From CAYFNF01 sp964344485 (lineage in GTDB: Bacteria > Patescibacteriota > Patescibacteriia > UBA9570 > XYC2-FULL-38-9), in the NCBI GenBank assembly GCA_964344485.1, contig CAYFNF010000005.1:1-64000 (forward strand): a DNA stretch of 64,000 nucleotides. Reading direction: 5' to 3'. Below the pieces are notes generated by a model. The model searched no databases and was not told where the DNA came from. It worked only from the letters and a program-made list of their open reading frames with translations. This document shows positions 45,023 to 53,936 of the stretch, piece by piece (the first letter of the stretch is position 1; the number at the start of each line of letters is the position of its first letter). Both the position numbers and the translations under genes were made by a program.

Positions 45023-46942
45023 TCATGCAACCCGTTGGCCTACATCTTGGTGCTCCACCTCACCAATTTCATGTATCGCTCCCTGACCGCCGCGAAAAAA
45101 AGTAAAGTCTGCTATATGATAATCTCTAGGCTGCAGGCGCCTCATTATAAACTCCGCAGTAAGCGCTCCTCGCTTCCGGATTGCAGGTATAGCGTCTTGG
45201 TATTTCTGAGTTGTATAACCCAAGCTTCCTTCTTGCGCTGAGCTAATGATTGTAGGTAGTGCAACATCCCTAAAACCCGCAACTCCGGGTAATTCTGCAA
45301 CAGTCATATTCTTTCGTCTCTTTCTCCCTGTACCGTATATTGTTTCCATGCGATTTCTCATACCGTCCTCAATCTGCTTCGCCAAAATATAGCTGTGACA
45401 AGCATCGGCTATGATGACAACATCTTTAACGGTTTGAGGATCGCGTGTTTCAATAATACGGCTCATCAATGCTGATGCAATGTTTTCAATATAAAACCCT
45501 GGCGCTCCTTCTCGCGTTGATATTCTATTCTCTTCACCATGAGTATCTAAGTACAATACCGTTCTGCCGCGACTATCTGCAACTGCTCCATAAATATCAT
45601 TTTCAATCTCGTGTGCGTCTTCCTGTGAAGTATCAACTTCAACTCTATTGCGCTTAGATACATGACAAGCATCGGCAAGGGTGTGCATTGTTTCTGGCCG
45701 CATCTGTCGTGCGCCTTCTTCATAGTATGAAAGGTGAATAAAACAGTCTGTATTCTCATCCAAAATAGGATCCATATCAAAGAGAGCTTGTCGGTCTTGT
45801 AGTAGTTGATGCACCATCTCTGCTGTAGCAACATTTGAGAATGTATAACCTGCGTGATCTTTCTGATACTCCTCTTGGCGCTTGATGCAAGCCTTAATTA
45901 CAGAGTAGACCTCAGCAAGCGTACAGTTTGATTGCTCAAATACAGTGCGCACTTCTGGCACGTCTATGACAGTGCGAAATGCTTGTTGTCGTTCTGCTGT
46001 AGCCCAACCCGGCCTTCTTTCAATAGTCGCCTCAATTGACGCACGATGCTTCTCGTCCTTCTCGAGAGCTGGATCTGTATGAATACGAAGACGAGGATCA
46101 ATTTCATCATCGCTTATCTCCGCTCCAGTTGGAAGAAAGTCTTCCGCGCGTGTAAAAAAATGGGTCTGTGCGAACCGCCATATCCCAAGTCGTCGTTCCT
46201 GATACTCTTCAAATAAACCATTTTCTCGTAAATACTGATATGCAATGCCTTGTGAATCAGCACGTGCAAGATGTGAAAAAACCGCTTTCACTGCTGAGAT
46301 ACTCCATGTCTCTGCTGCATCTAATAGTGCATACACTTCCTCCCTTGAAAACGCTGCTTGAAATGCTGTGCGGACCTCTTCCACTTCTGCAAGTGTTCGG
46401 CGCATAGGACGACCATATTCAACGGTCATTCGGTCACTAAAATCCCTAAACGGTTTAATCAACTCTGCATAACGTTCAAATTCCTCATTCGCTGCGCTGG
46501 CTATTTCTGGACGAAGCACTGCACCAGCTGCTGCTACTGTACCAACTTCTAATACTCGCCTACGACTCATTGTGCTCGAAGCTGCTGTTGATGTATCGTC
46601 AAAAGGAACTGCTGGCTCCTCAGTACTAGATGGTTGTCCTCGTACGATTCTAGCTAGTCGCCCAAATAACCCCCGCCTTGTTATTGTCGCATGTTCTGAA
46701 ATGCCTTCTAATGCTTCCTGTTCAGTCGCTGAAACTGCGACACCTTGCTCGGCTGCTTGTCGCATTACTTCTTCGCCCTCTCGCCCAAGCTCTTCTAATT
46801 CAACAGTAGCTTGCTGCTCGAATTCATGCTCCGCTTGTGCAAGGTCTCTTTCCTCAATATGAGTTTGCTCGCCTTGTCCTACAATACTACCTTCGCTATC
46901 CGCTCCTGTATCAGCTTTTTTTGTACCTAATTCTTTCTCCAT
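45023..46942 (-). CDS. Caspase-fold (C14-like) peptidase domain protein with internal twin-Arg segment
   Basis: 639 residues. N-terminal 120 residues are Gln/Glu/Ala-rich helical. At about 124-150 is SRRRVLEVGTVAAAGAVL, which has the look of a twin-arginine signal but lies far inside the protein. A long helical region follows (150-440). The C-terminal domain has the caspase dyad: VLYLDTHGEEN (His about 468) and VVIIADACHSYIL (Cys about 514). ATG 46572 would give a protein starting with the twin-Arg signal. Likely a secreted or membrane-tethered cysteine peptidase; cleavage specificity unknown. Confidence 0.78.
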   Translation of the reverse strand: MEKELGTKKADTGADSEGSIVGQGEQTHIEERDLAQAEHEFEQQATVELEELGREGEEVMRQAAEQGVAVSATEQEALEGISEHATITRRGLFGRLARIVRGQPSSTEEPAVPFDDTSTAASSTMSRRRVLEVGTVAAAGAVLRPEIASAANEEFERYAELIKPFRDFSDRMTVEYGRPMRRTLAEVEEVRTAFQAAFSREEVYALLDAAETWSISAVKAVFSHLARADSQGIAYQYLRENGLFEEYQERRLGIWRFAQTHFFTRAEDFLPTGAEISDDEIDPRLRIHTDPALEKDEKHRASIEATIERRPGWATAERQQAFRTVIDVPEVRTVFEQSNCTLAEVYSVIKACIKRQEEYQKDHAGYTFSNVATAEMVHQLLQDRQALFDMDPILDENTDCFIHLSYYEEGARQMRPETMHTLADACHVSKRNRVEVDTSQEDAHEIENDIYGAVADSRGRTVLYLDTHGEENRISTREGAPGFYIENIASALMSRIIETRDPQTVKDVVIIADACHSYILAKQIEDGMRNRMETIYGTGRKRRKNMTVAELPGVAGFRDVALPTIISSAQEGSLGYTTQKYQDAIPAIRKRGALTAEFIMRRLQPRDYHIADFTFFRGGQGAIHEIGEVEHQDVGQRVA

Positions 46943-47065
46943 ATTTCCATACTACTGCTGCTTGCTAATTTCGACAAGTCCTAAGGAAATCGCACAAAAA
47001 TAGACAACAAAGACGGCGGTATTATATAATGAAATGTGGCTAAAATAATAAGTAAAGAAATATAT

Positions 47066-49267
47066 ATGACAAAAACACGACTAATCATTTGGAGTGTCTG
47101 CGTACTTGGTATTGTGGGCATGGCAACTTCAGCAAATGCTGCAGAGTATGAATACCAAGTAGTCTCTGCGGATGATATGATCCAGTACACCGCGGAGGGC
47201 GCTAGCAACGGAGCTGGTAACGCTATCGCAACCGGGGACGTAAATAATGATGGATATGATGACACGTTAATCGGTGCGTATCTAGAGGGCACTACTGCAG
47301 GCGCTGCATATCTCTTTCTTGGCAGCCCAGACCGTCTAGAAGGAGAGATTCCACTAGCAACCGCAGACGCAAAGTACTCTGGTGAGGCAGTGGGTGATCA
47401 AGCAGGAACATCTGTTGCACTAGATGATATAAACGGAGACAACTTTGATGATATTATCATCGGAGCACCAGGAGAGGCAGGAGAGTTCGCAACATACGGA
47501 GTATATAAAGGAGCAGCGTATGTCGTATTTGGCTCTGCTTCGCCTGCGTCCGCTAGCCTTGCAGATGCTGACATTAAGTACGTTGCTGAAGAGCAAGATT
47601 CCGCTGGTTCAGCCGTAGGAACAGCTGACTTTAACGGTGACGGCACTGAAGATCTATTCATTGGAGCAGAACAAGTAGACATGGCATGTAATGTTGTAAA
47701 CGTTGGCTCTGTCTACGTTCAATACGGAGGCGCTCTTCCATCTGGAATCGTTGATCTTGGTACATTAATTGAAATTTCTGCAACCATTCAAGGAAGTAGC
47801 TTTGGAACAGATATTACTTCAGGTAACTGGAACGGTGATGAATATGAAGATCTAGTCATTACTGCACCAAGCTGGGGGACAGATGAATTAGATGAAACCG
47901 ATCCATTAAATCCAGTAGCAGGAAATGACTACAAAGCAGACACGGATCAAGATGATAAAGGTGCAGTTTATGTACTGTTCGGACAAGCTGAAGTTCTGAA
48001 TTCTCAGCATATTGGAACGTTTGAACCGTGTGACAACCCTGCAGAGAATCCTGTATACACGCAAAATGTAATAGCGTACCAAGGAGTTGGTGAGTCCAAG
48101 GATGATTTCTTCGGATCTGGTGTTGCAATGGGTGATGGAGACGGAGATGGATATGAAGATTTAGCAGTTGGAGCATTCGGATACGACTACAACAGCGTTT
48201 CTAATACTGGTGCAGTATACGTTTTATGGGGAAGCGACGCGCCTCAAACTACCTATGCGTCAGGCGTTGGAACAGGATCTGGAATCTTTGTCCGAGACAC
48301 TGGTGGAGAACTTGGAGTTGATGTTGCTATGGGTGACATTAACGGTGACGGACGATCTGACTTATTAATTGGAAATCCAGTAGATGACACTGCAGGGCTT
48401 GGCACTGGCGGTGCATGGATCCTTCTCGGACCAGAAGAACAGACCACTACTACGTATTCGCTCGATGAAGGAGCTCCACTTCACTATACTGGTGTCACAT
48501 ATGAAGACCAAGCCGGGTTGTTCGGAAATGAAGTAGCAGTTGGTGACTTCGACGGAGACGGGAAAGAGGACGTATGGGTTGGAGCGTATACATATGCAGA
48601 TCCAGGAGTCCTCGCTGGTCGAGCGTACCTCCACTTCCCTGAGTTCGCAGATAGCCAATGGGAGATTGATGGAGATGGAACTGACAATGACGGTGACGGT
48701 AGAGTAGATGAGCGAAATACTGAAGATGAAAACGGCGATCCTCCAGACGCAGATATTCAAGGAATTGCTGGTCGAACAAATGGATATGTCACTGTAACAT
48801 ATGATACAGATGATGGAGATGTGGTCTATCGTGAACGCGTCTTCAATCAAGACACCAATAAGAAGACCAAGGTGAAGCGCTGGAAGCAGACCAAGTGGGC
48901 GCTCATTCTGAATGCACGAAACGGAAAGAAGCTCTCGTTGTTTAACATGAAGACGCTCAAGAAAAAGTCCACAAAAACATTGAACTCCAGAAAGAGCTCG
49001 AATCGCTTTAAGATAAACTCATTAAAGCTGCTTGATACTCGCGATGATGATGTGAAAGATGCAGTGGTGGTGTCGAAACGTGGTAAAAAGGTTCTGGTTT
49101 CTGTAGTTAATGTGAAGATAAAGAAGAAAAAGCTAGGCAAGAAAGTAAAGATTAAAGCAACAGGAAAGAACATCAAACCAAAGAACACACGCATGTGGGA
49201 AGGAATGCTAGAGCTTCGAGATGCTGATAAGCATACCATTTACGGATATAATGTGAACGCGTACTAA
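47066..49267 (+). CDS. Secreted FG-GAP (integrin-alpha-like) beta-propeller
   Basis: 733 residues from ATG 47066, which begins a proper signal peptide (to ANAAEYE). Seven FG-GAP repeats from about 45 to 530, each with a calcium loop (GDVNNDGYDDTLIG, GDGDGDGYEDLAVG, GDINGDGRSDLLIG) and the cage motif. A calcium-rich IDGDGTDNDGDGRVDE segment follows, then a lysine-rich C-terminal beta domain (about 600-733). Likely an adhesin that binds ligands at the surface. Terminator CCCCTGC/GCAGGGG with T-run at 49285-49315. Confidence 0.88.
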   Translation: MTKTRLIIWSVCVLGIVGMATSANAAEYEYQVVSADDMIQYTAEGASNGAGNAIATGDVNNDGYDDTLIGAYLEGTTAGAAYLFLGSPDRLEGEIPLATADAKYSGEAVGDQAGTSVALDDINGDNFDDIIIGAPGEAGEFATYGVYKGAAYVVFGSASPASASLADADIKYVAEEQDSAGSAVGTADFNGDGTEDLFIGAEQVDMACNVVNVGSVYVQYGGALPSGIVDLGTLIEISATIQGSSFGTDITSGNWNGDEYEDLVITAPSWGTDELDETDPLNPVAGNDYKADTDQDDKGAVYVLFGQAEVLNSQHIGTFEPCDNPAENPVYTQNVIAYQGVGESKDDFFGSGVAMGDGDGDGYEDLAVGAFGYDYNSVSNTGAVYVLWGSDAPQTTYASGVGTGSGIFVRDTGGELGVDVAMGDINGDGRSDLLIGNPVDDTAGLGTGGAWILLGPEEQTTTTYSLDEGAPLHYTGVTYEDQAGLFGNEVAVGDFDGDGKEDVWVGAYTYADPGVLAGRAYLHFPEFADSQWEIDGDGTDNDGDGRVDERNTEDENGDPPDADIQGIAGRTNGYVTVTYDTDDGDVVYRERVFNQDTNKKTKVKRWKQTKWALILNARNGKKLSLFNMKTLKKKSTKTLNSRKSSNRFKINSLKLLDTRDDDVKDAVVVSKRGKKVLVSVVNVKIKKKKLGKKVKIKATGKNIKPKNTRMWEGMLELRDADKHTIYGYNVNAY

Positions 49268-49334
49268 CAGCGCTCACTTCAGAAAGCCCCTGCCAACGCG
49301 CAGGGGTTTTTTAATTTGCACAGACTCCACAGGA

Positions 49335-49362
49335 TTGACAAATGCATCCTGTGCTGTATACT
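49335..49362 (+). promoter_or_regulatory. Promoter of the 49418 unit
   Basis: TTGACA (49335-49340), 16 bp, TATACT (49357-49362); leader hairpin GATTTCCTC/GAGGTAAATC at about 49368-49391. Confidence 0.75.
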
Positions 49363-49417
49363 TGGACGATTTCCTCAAGAAGAGGTAAATCAGAGCCCCA
49401 AGTCCAGGAGGGACACT

Positions 49418-49874
49418 ATGGCTCGAATCTTGATGCTCGCCGCGCTCCTGCTCGTCACCGCCTGCAAAGACAAAGGTGACACCGACCGGGGCCTGCTGGC
49501 CATCAACCACATGGGCTACACGGTCAAGGTCTGGGTCTACCAGTCCTACGACTCCACCGGAGAGCAACAGCTGTGCGTGGACCAGGACCGAACAGCAGCT
49601 CACGAGCTCCTCAACGCTCCAGGACCAGGAAGAAGATGACCTGGAGTGGGATCCCGAGGACGAGGTCGACCTGTCCGCGAACTGCGACACGGAAGACACG
49701 TCCACAGTCTGCCCCGAGGAGTTCACCCCGTGCATCATCCTGCGTGTCACCGACACAGAGGGCAACTGGGACGTCAAGTCCGACCCAGCCATGTGGTACG
49801 ACGGCATCATCTGCCTGATCACACCCGCAGACAGCGGCGACTCCGAGCAAGGCGACGGCATCACCTGCGGCTGA
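49418..49874 (+). pseudogene. GC-rich island lipoprotein gene with an apparent frameshift
   Basis: ATG 49418 follows AGGAGGG. The first frame gives a lipoprotein signal (LLVTAC lipobox) and LLAINHMGYTVKVWVYQ up to about 49600, then stops at 49639. The +1 frame continues with DDLEWDPEDEVDLSANCDTE, CPEEFTPCIILRVTD and ends at 49874. Joined near 49595-49620 the two make a coherent Cys-containing acidic lipoprotein of about 150 residues. Either the gene is broken, or a base was lost or gained in sequencing, or recoding occurs. No domain recognised. Confidence 0.6.
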
Positions 49875-49934
49875 ACCAACGACTGGAACAGCTCGCACCC
49901 AGCGTGCATGAATCCGTCGGGCGCTAGAACGCAC

Positions 49935-49970
49935 GCGCCACGGACCAATGCTCTTTTTTTATTGCCGAAA
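49935..49970 (+). repeat. Island border repeat, copy 1
   Basis: GCGCCACGGACCAATGCTC, then seven T, then ATTGCCGAAA. It recurs at 54927-54963 with one extra T and one substitution. Here it ends the GC-rich 49418 unit. Confidence 0.75.
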
Positions 49971-50010
49971 CACCCTTCGTATCACGCTGAACGTTCCACC
50001 GATCTCCCGA

Positions 50011-50934
50011 CTAACTTTGGATTGCTGCTGTGAAGTCTTGTTTGCTTATATTTCCCCCGGATACAATACAAACAGCCGTATTGTATTTTTTCTCATCTTT
50101 ATTGACAGCAGCATACGCTATTGCTCCTGCACCTTCAACGATCTCCCCTGTCTTCTCATATATCTCTTTCATGCTGCTCTTAATTTCTTCTTCTGTGAGT
50201 AATAAATAGTAATCCACATAGTGCTTAACCAGATCAAATGTAATAGTCTGTGGGTTTAAATTCACTGCTAGCTTCTCTGCCTGGGATGTGCGTACTTCTA
50301 CTGGAGTGATTTTTTCATACTCTACAGCAGACACCATAGCGTGCATTGCTTGCGGTTGCACCCCAATAACTTGAATATCAGATTTCAATTTCTTAATAGC
50401 GATCGCGATACCTGCAATTAAACCGCCACCGCCAATTGGTACATACACCGCGCCTATGTCAGGTAGTTGCTCAAGCAACTCTAGCCCAATCGTTCCCTGT
50501 CCCGCAACCACCTGCTTATCATTGTACGGATGAATAAAGTGAATTCCTTCCTTTTTCGCGTACTCTTGCGCATATTGCTCGGTTTCAGCAAATGTATCAA
50601 GGCCATGCATAACAGTGTCAACAAGCTCTTTCATTTTTGCTTCACCTGCCTTTGGGGGATTCTTAATCATCATGCAAATGGTTTCAATTCCCAACTGTTT
50701 CCCAATATACCCAACTGCAAAACCGTGCGTCCCTAAAGCGGAAGTCATCACCACCTTATCAGTCATGGCAGTCATGGCACTAGCTGCGCCTCTTATTTTA
50801 AACCCTTTCACAACCGGTTGCGTATTTTCCAACTTTAAAAACACCCCATCTGATATTTCATTTACTGCTGTCTTGTTAATATAGGGTTCAATCCTTTTTT
50901 TTGCTTGTTGTATGTCCGTATACTCGACTATCAT
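50011..50934 (-). CDS. PLP-dependent threonine/serine dehydratase-like enzyme
   Basis: 307 residues, fold type II PLP enzyme without an ACT regulatory domain. Schiff-base Lys in VVKGFKIRGAAS (about 46), phosphate-binding loop PIGGGGLIAG (about 166-175), and SGGN near the C-terminus. Could be a threonine/serine ammonia-lyase, a serine racemase, or a beta-replacement enzyme. Last gene of a minus-strand operon; its start overlaps the stop of the cyclodeaminase-like gene by 4 bp. EutB (ectoine) and SbnA (diaminopropionate) systems pair similar enzymes. Confidence 0.88.
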   Translation of the reverse strand: MIVEYTDIQQAKKRIEPYINKTAVNEISDGVFLKLENTQPVVKGFKIRGAASAMTAMTDKVVMTSALGTHGFAVGYIGKQLGIETICMMIKNPPKAGEAKMKELVDTVMHGLDTFAETEQYAQEYAKKEGIHFIHPYNDKQVVAGQGTIGLELLEQLPDIGAVYVPIGGGGLIAGIAIAIKKLKSDIQVIGVQPQAMHAMVSAVEYEKITPVEVRTSQAEKLAVNLNPQTITFDLVKHYVDYYLLLTEEEIKSSMKEIYEKTGEIVEGAGAIAYAAVNKDEKKYNTAVCIVSGGNISKQDFTAAIQS

Positions 50935-51860
50935 ATTGATATCTTACTTATAATACTCGCGGCTAGTGCAGCGTCTGTTACTGGCAATCCATGATGCTTG
51001 AATACTATACGCATATTCTTCTCCACTGTATCATCTTTGTTTATCACCGATCCTATCTCGCCTAATACCTCCACTGTATAATTCTCTTGTTTCGCAATAT
51101 TCACTTCATCATACATAGGTAAATTCTTTTTCGCATCCAAAATGACAGCTGAACTTCCAATTGTTTCTGCTGGAATCTCTTGGTCATTCTTCATAGCTCC
51201 CACACCAATAATTACAACATCATCTTTTACATCACCGTGCTTAAACACAGGGGTTTTTGACGTTGTTGCACAGACAATAACATCTGCTTTATGTACTGCT
51301 TGCTTGGAATCATCTGCTGCAATCACGGTGCCTTGCTCCACTTGTGATTCTATATAAACAGCGGCTTCCTCACGGTGTTCTTTTGTGGGACTATAAAGAG
51401 TGATGTCTTGAATGCTTGGAAACAACTGTGCCAAGATAACACCGTGTGACCGTCCTTGCACTCCAGTTCCTAAGATTGCCAATCGTTCTGGTTCATTCGC
51501 GAGATGTTTTACTCCAACAGCTGAAGAAAGTGCTGTTCGAACTGACGCAAAATACCTTCCTTCAATAATAGCTAAACAGACACCGGTTGTACTATTAAAT
51601 ACAAGTATATATGGATGCACACTAGGTAGATCGCGTTGCTTATTATTCCTAAAATCACTTGCTTGTTTTGAAATAAAAAAATCTGTCCCAGTGATATACG
51701 AAGGAAATGAATAGAACATCCCATCATTTACTTCCATGGAAGTAGTTTCAGGAGTAACTGTATTACCCGCAGAAAAATCAGCGTAACTTTGTTCTATAAA
51801 TGTATACGCTTCTTTAATGTCGACAATTTCCTCTACTTCTTTTTCTGTGATAATTCTCAT
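50931..51860 (-). CDS. Ornithine cyclodeaminase/mu-crystallin family protein
   Basis: 309 residues with Rossmann fold: LAILGTGVQGRSHGVIL (NAD binding, about 128), FASVRTALSSAVGVKHLA and VVIIGVGAMKNDQEIP. This family includes ornithine cyclodeaminase, alanine dehydrogenase, SbnB and EutC. Only moderate agreement with true ornithine cyclodeaminases, so substrate is open. Start and stop overlap both neighbours. Confidence 0.88.
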   Translation of the reverse strand: MRIITEKEVEEIVDIKEAYTFIEQSYADFSAGNTVTPETTSMEVNDGMFYSFPSYITGTDFFISKQASDFRNNKQRDLPSVHPYILVFNSTTGVCLAIIEGRYFASVRTALSSAVGVKHLANEPERLAILGTGVQGRSHGVILAQLFPSIQDITLYSPTKEHREEAAVYIESQVEQGTVIAADDSKQAVHKADVIVCATTSKTPVFKHGDVKDDVVIIGVGAMKNDQEIPAETIGSSAVILDAKKNLPMYDEVNIAKQENYTVEVLGEIGSVINKDDTVEKNMRIVFKHHGLPVTDAALAASIISKISI

Positions 51861-52996
51861 TACACTTTGTGCATACTAATATCTTGTATGATTCGCTGTA
51901 ATTCCTTTAATGCGGTGTCTAGTTCTTCCTTAGTTGTAAAACGTGATAACGATAATCTAATATTACCATGTATGTACTCCATAGGGCAGCGAATCGCTTT
52001 CATAACATGAGAAACATCCGTTGAGCTGGATGAGCATGCTGATCCCGTAGAGACATAGATTCCTTTCTTATCTAGTTCCTCTCGCACCTGCTCGCCCTCT
52101 ATCATAAATAGCGATAAGTTAATGTTATTACATAAACGCTTCTCTCCTTCAGGGCCGTTCAATCGAACTTTATCATTCTGCAAGATTTTCTTAATAAATA
52201 CATCACGCAATTCGGTAATCTGCTTAATTCCTAGAGTTGATGCATTGTTTACAGCTGCTGCGAAACCAACAATGCCGGCAATGTTTTCAGTTGAACTTCT
52301 CACTCCTGCTTCTTGTCCACCACCATGCAGCAACGGATCTAATTGAATTCCTTCTTTCATGTACAACGCACCTACTCCCTTTGGACCATGAATTTTGTGC
52401 GCATTGATAGTCATCATGTCGATCCCGTCCGAAGTCACATTGATAGGGACCTTAGTAAAGCTCTGACAAGCGTCTGTATGAAACAATACGTCCTTACTTT
52501 TACAGATCTTACTTATCTCTTGTAGATCTTGAATGGTTCCAATCTCATTATTCCCATGAATAATAGAGACAACCATAGTCTTGTCGGTAATTGCAGCTGA
52601 CAATTCTCCACAGTCTATAAATCCTTGCTCGTCAACTTCCAAATAGGTTACTTTCGCTCCTTGCCCTTCTAACCATTCACACGTATGTAAGATACAATCA
52701 TGCTCAATGGCGGTTGTTATAATATGATCCTTCTCCGGATAATGACGGAAAAATAAGCCTTTCAAAGCGAGGTTGTTTGCCTCAGTGCCACTTCCTGTAA
52801 AGAAGAGCTCTGTGGCTTGCGCTCCAATGCTTGCAGCGATTGTAGACCTAGCTTGATCGATCGCTTTTTTTGCTGCTTGCCCCATCTTATGAACTGAGGA
52901 AGCGTTACCGTACTCATCTTCGAGATACCGGTCCATCTCCTCTTTCACTCGCGGATCAACTATGGTTGTCGCTGCGTTGTCAAGATATATTCTCAT
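51860..52996 (-). CDS. Cysteine desulfurase (NifS/IscS class V aminotransferase)
   Basis: 378 residues. MRIYLDNAATTIVDPRV start, PLP motif IEHDCILHTCEWL, Schiff-base Lys in INAHKIHGPKGVGALYM, catalytic Cys in STGSACSSSSTDVSHV, C-terminal GNIRLSLSRFTTKEELD. Removes sulfur from cysteine for Fe-S clusters, thio-modified tRNA or, here perhaps, an operon-specific product. Overlaps the upstream gene by 4 bp and abuts the downstream one. Confidence 0.95.
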   Translation of the reverse strand: MRIYLDNAATTIVDPRVKEEMDRYLEDEYGNASSVHKMGQAAKKAIDQARSTIAASIGAQATELFFTGSGTEANNLALKGLFFRHYPEKDHIITTAIEHDCILHTCEWLEGQGAKVTYLEVDEQGFIDCGELSAAITDKTMVVSIIHGNNEIGTIQDLQEISKICKSKDVLFHTDACQSFTKVPINVTSDGIDMMTINAHKIHGPKGVGALYMKEGIQLDPLLHGGGQEAGVRSSTENIAGIVGFAAAVNNASTLGIKQITELRDVFIKKILQNDKVRLNGPEGEKRLCNNINLSLFMIEGEQVREELDKKGIYVSTGSACSSSSTDVSHVMKAIRCPMEYIHGNIRLSLSRFTTKEELDTALKELQRIIQDISMHKV

Positions 52997-53736
52997 ACGG
53001 ATTGCATATCAAAACTTGTTACCACCTGGTCTTTTAACATATAGACATTGATAATGTTTAAATTATCATAGAAATACTTTGCGACCACCCGCCCTTTTTC
53101 TATTGCAAAATAGTTAGGAATATTTATTTCATTTTCAGAATCCACATAGTAAAAATTTAAGCTTGAGGTGAATCCATCTTGCTTATGTTGATATGCATAC
53201 GCGGACATAATTAATGGACATGCTGCAATACCGTACTTATCATTCGGATTCGGCCGCGACAATGTAATACGCCGGCCATCAACGGGATTGATAAACCAAT
53301 AAGCATCACTTTTTAATTTAATATAATCAGCTTTGGCTTTTATTTTTTTTAGGAGTTCTTTTTTTCCGCGATTTCGCATGTGCTTCTCCCAATATATATT
53401 TAGCTCTTCATGCGGGATCTCATATAAATCCATCAAGTCTATATATTCAGGAGGGGGGACATGATTTTCTATTACCTCATCTGATTTTATATTGCATACT
53501 TTCTCCTTTGCATCACATACACCACCCATATTATTAATCAAAACACCTAGACCTACCTTCTTTCCTTTTTTCTTTGCTAAAGAATACATCTTTAGCGCTG
53601 CCTCGAATGAATCTATTGTTCCTTGATTCATATTCGCGCTTCCGTCAGACATCACCATATAGTGTCCGCCAGTAATTATCATATTGTCTGTTAGGCTCTT
53701 CTCAAATTGCTCTTGTTTAAACTTATTCATATTCAT
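52993..53736 (-). CDS. Unknown protein, first gene of the PLP-enzyme operon
   Basis: 247 residues, soluble, AT-rich codon use. Notable segments: GGHYMVMSDGSANMNQGTID, KKVGLGVLINNMGGVCD, and several Cys (CDAKEKVC, AACPLIM). I do not recognise the family. Translational coupling to the cysteine desulfurase (4-bp overlap) suggests a partner, for instance a sulfur acceptor or a scaffold; this is inference. Confidence 0.75.
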   Translation of the reverse strand: MNMNKFKQEQFEKSLTDNMIITGGHYMVMSDGSANMNQGTIDSFEAALKMYSLAKKKGKKVGLGVLINNMGGVCDAKEKVCNIKSDEVIENHVPPPEYIDLMDLYEIPHEELNIYWEKHMRNRGKKELLKKIKAKADYIKLKSDAYWFINPVDGRRITLSRPNPNDKYGIAACPLIMSAYAYQHKQDGFTSSLNFYYVDSENEINIPNYFAIEKGRVVAKYFYDNLNIINVYMLKDQVVTSFDMQSV

Positions 53737-53750
53737 TTATTAATCCAATA

Positions 53751-53779
53751 ATATTATCAATTCGTAAAAAAAATGTCAA
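53751..53779 (-). promoter_or_regulatory. Promoter of the PLP-enzyme operon
   Basis: Minus strand TTGACA (53779-53774), 17 bp, TAATAT (53756-53751). It faces the regulator promoter 90 bp away. Confidence 0.75.
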
Positions 53780-53867
53780 GTGGAATTACGTTTAGCAAAA
53801 AATAGTATTTATATTTTTGTATTTTGCTCTATACAGTTAAATAAAATGTGATAATCTGCTATTGATT

Positions 53868-53896
53868 TTGACAAATGCACTATTTCTTGCTATTAT
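53868..53896 (+). promoter_or_regulatory. Promoter of the double-Lrp regulator
   Basis: TTGACA (53868-53873), 17 bp, TATTAT (53891-53896). It rules out the start codons at 53862 and 53898. Confidence 0.75.
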
Positions 53897-53936
53897 TATG
53901 ACAATACCTCAAAAAATAAAAATAGAAATTAGCACA

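Noticed and set aside
53862..53900. Upstream starts for the double-Lrp gene
   Set aside because: A consensus promoter occupies 53868-53896, so codons at 53862 and 53898 would not be on the transcript.
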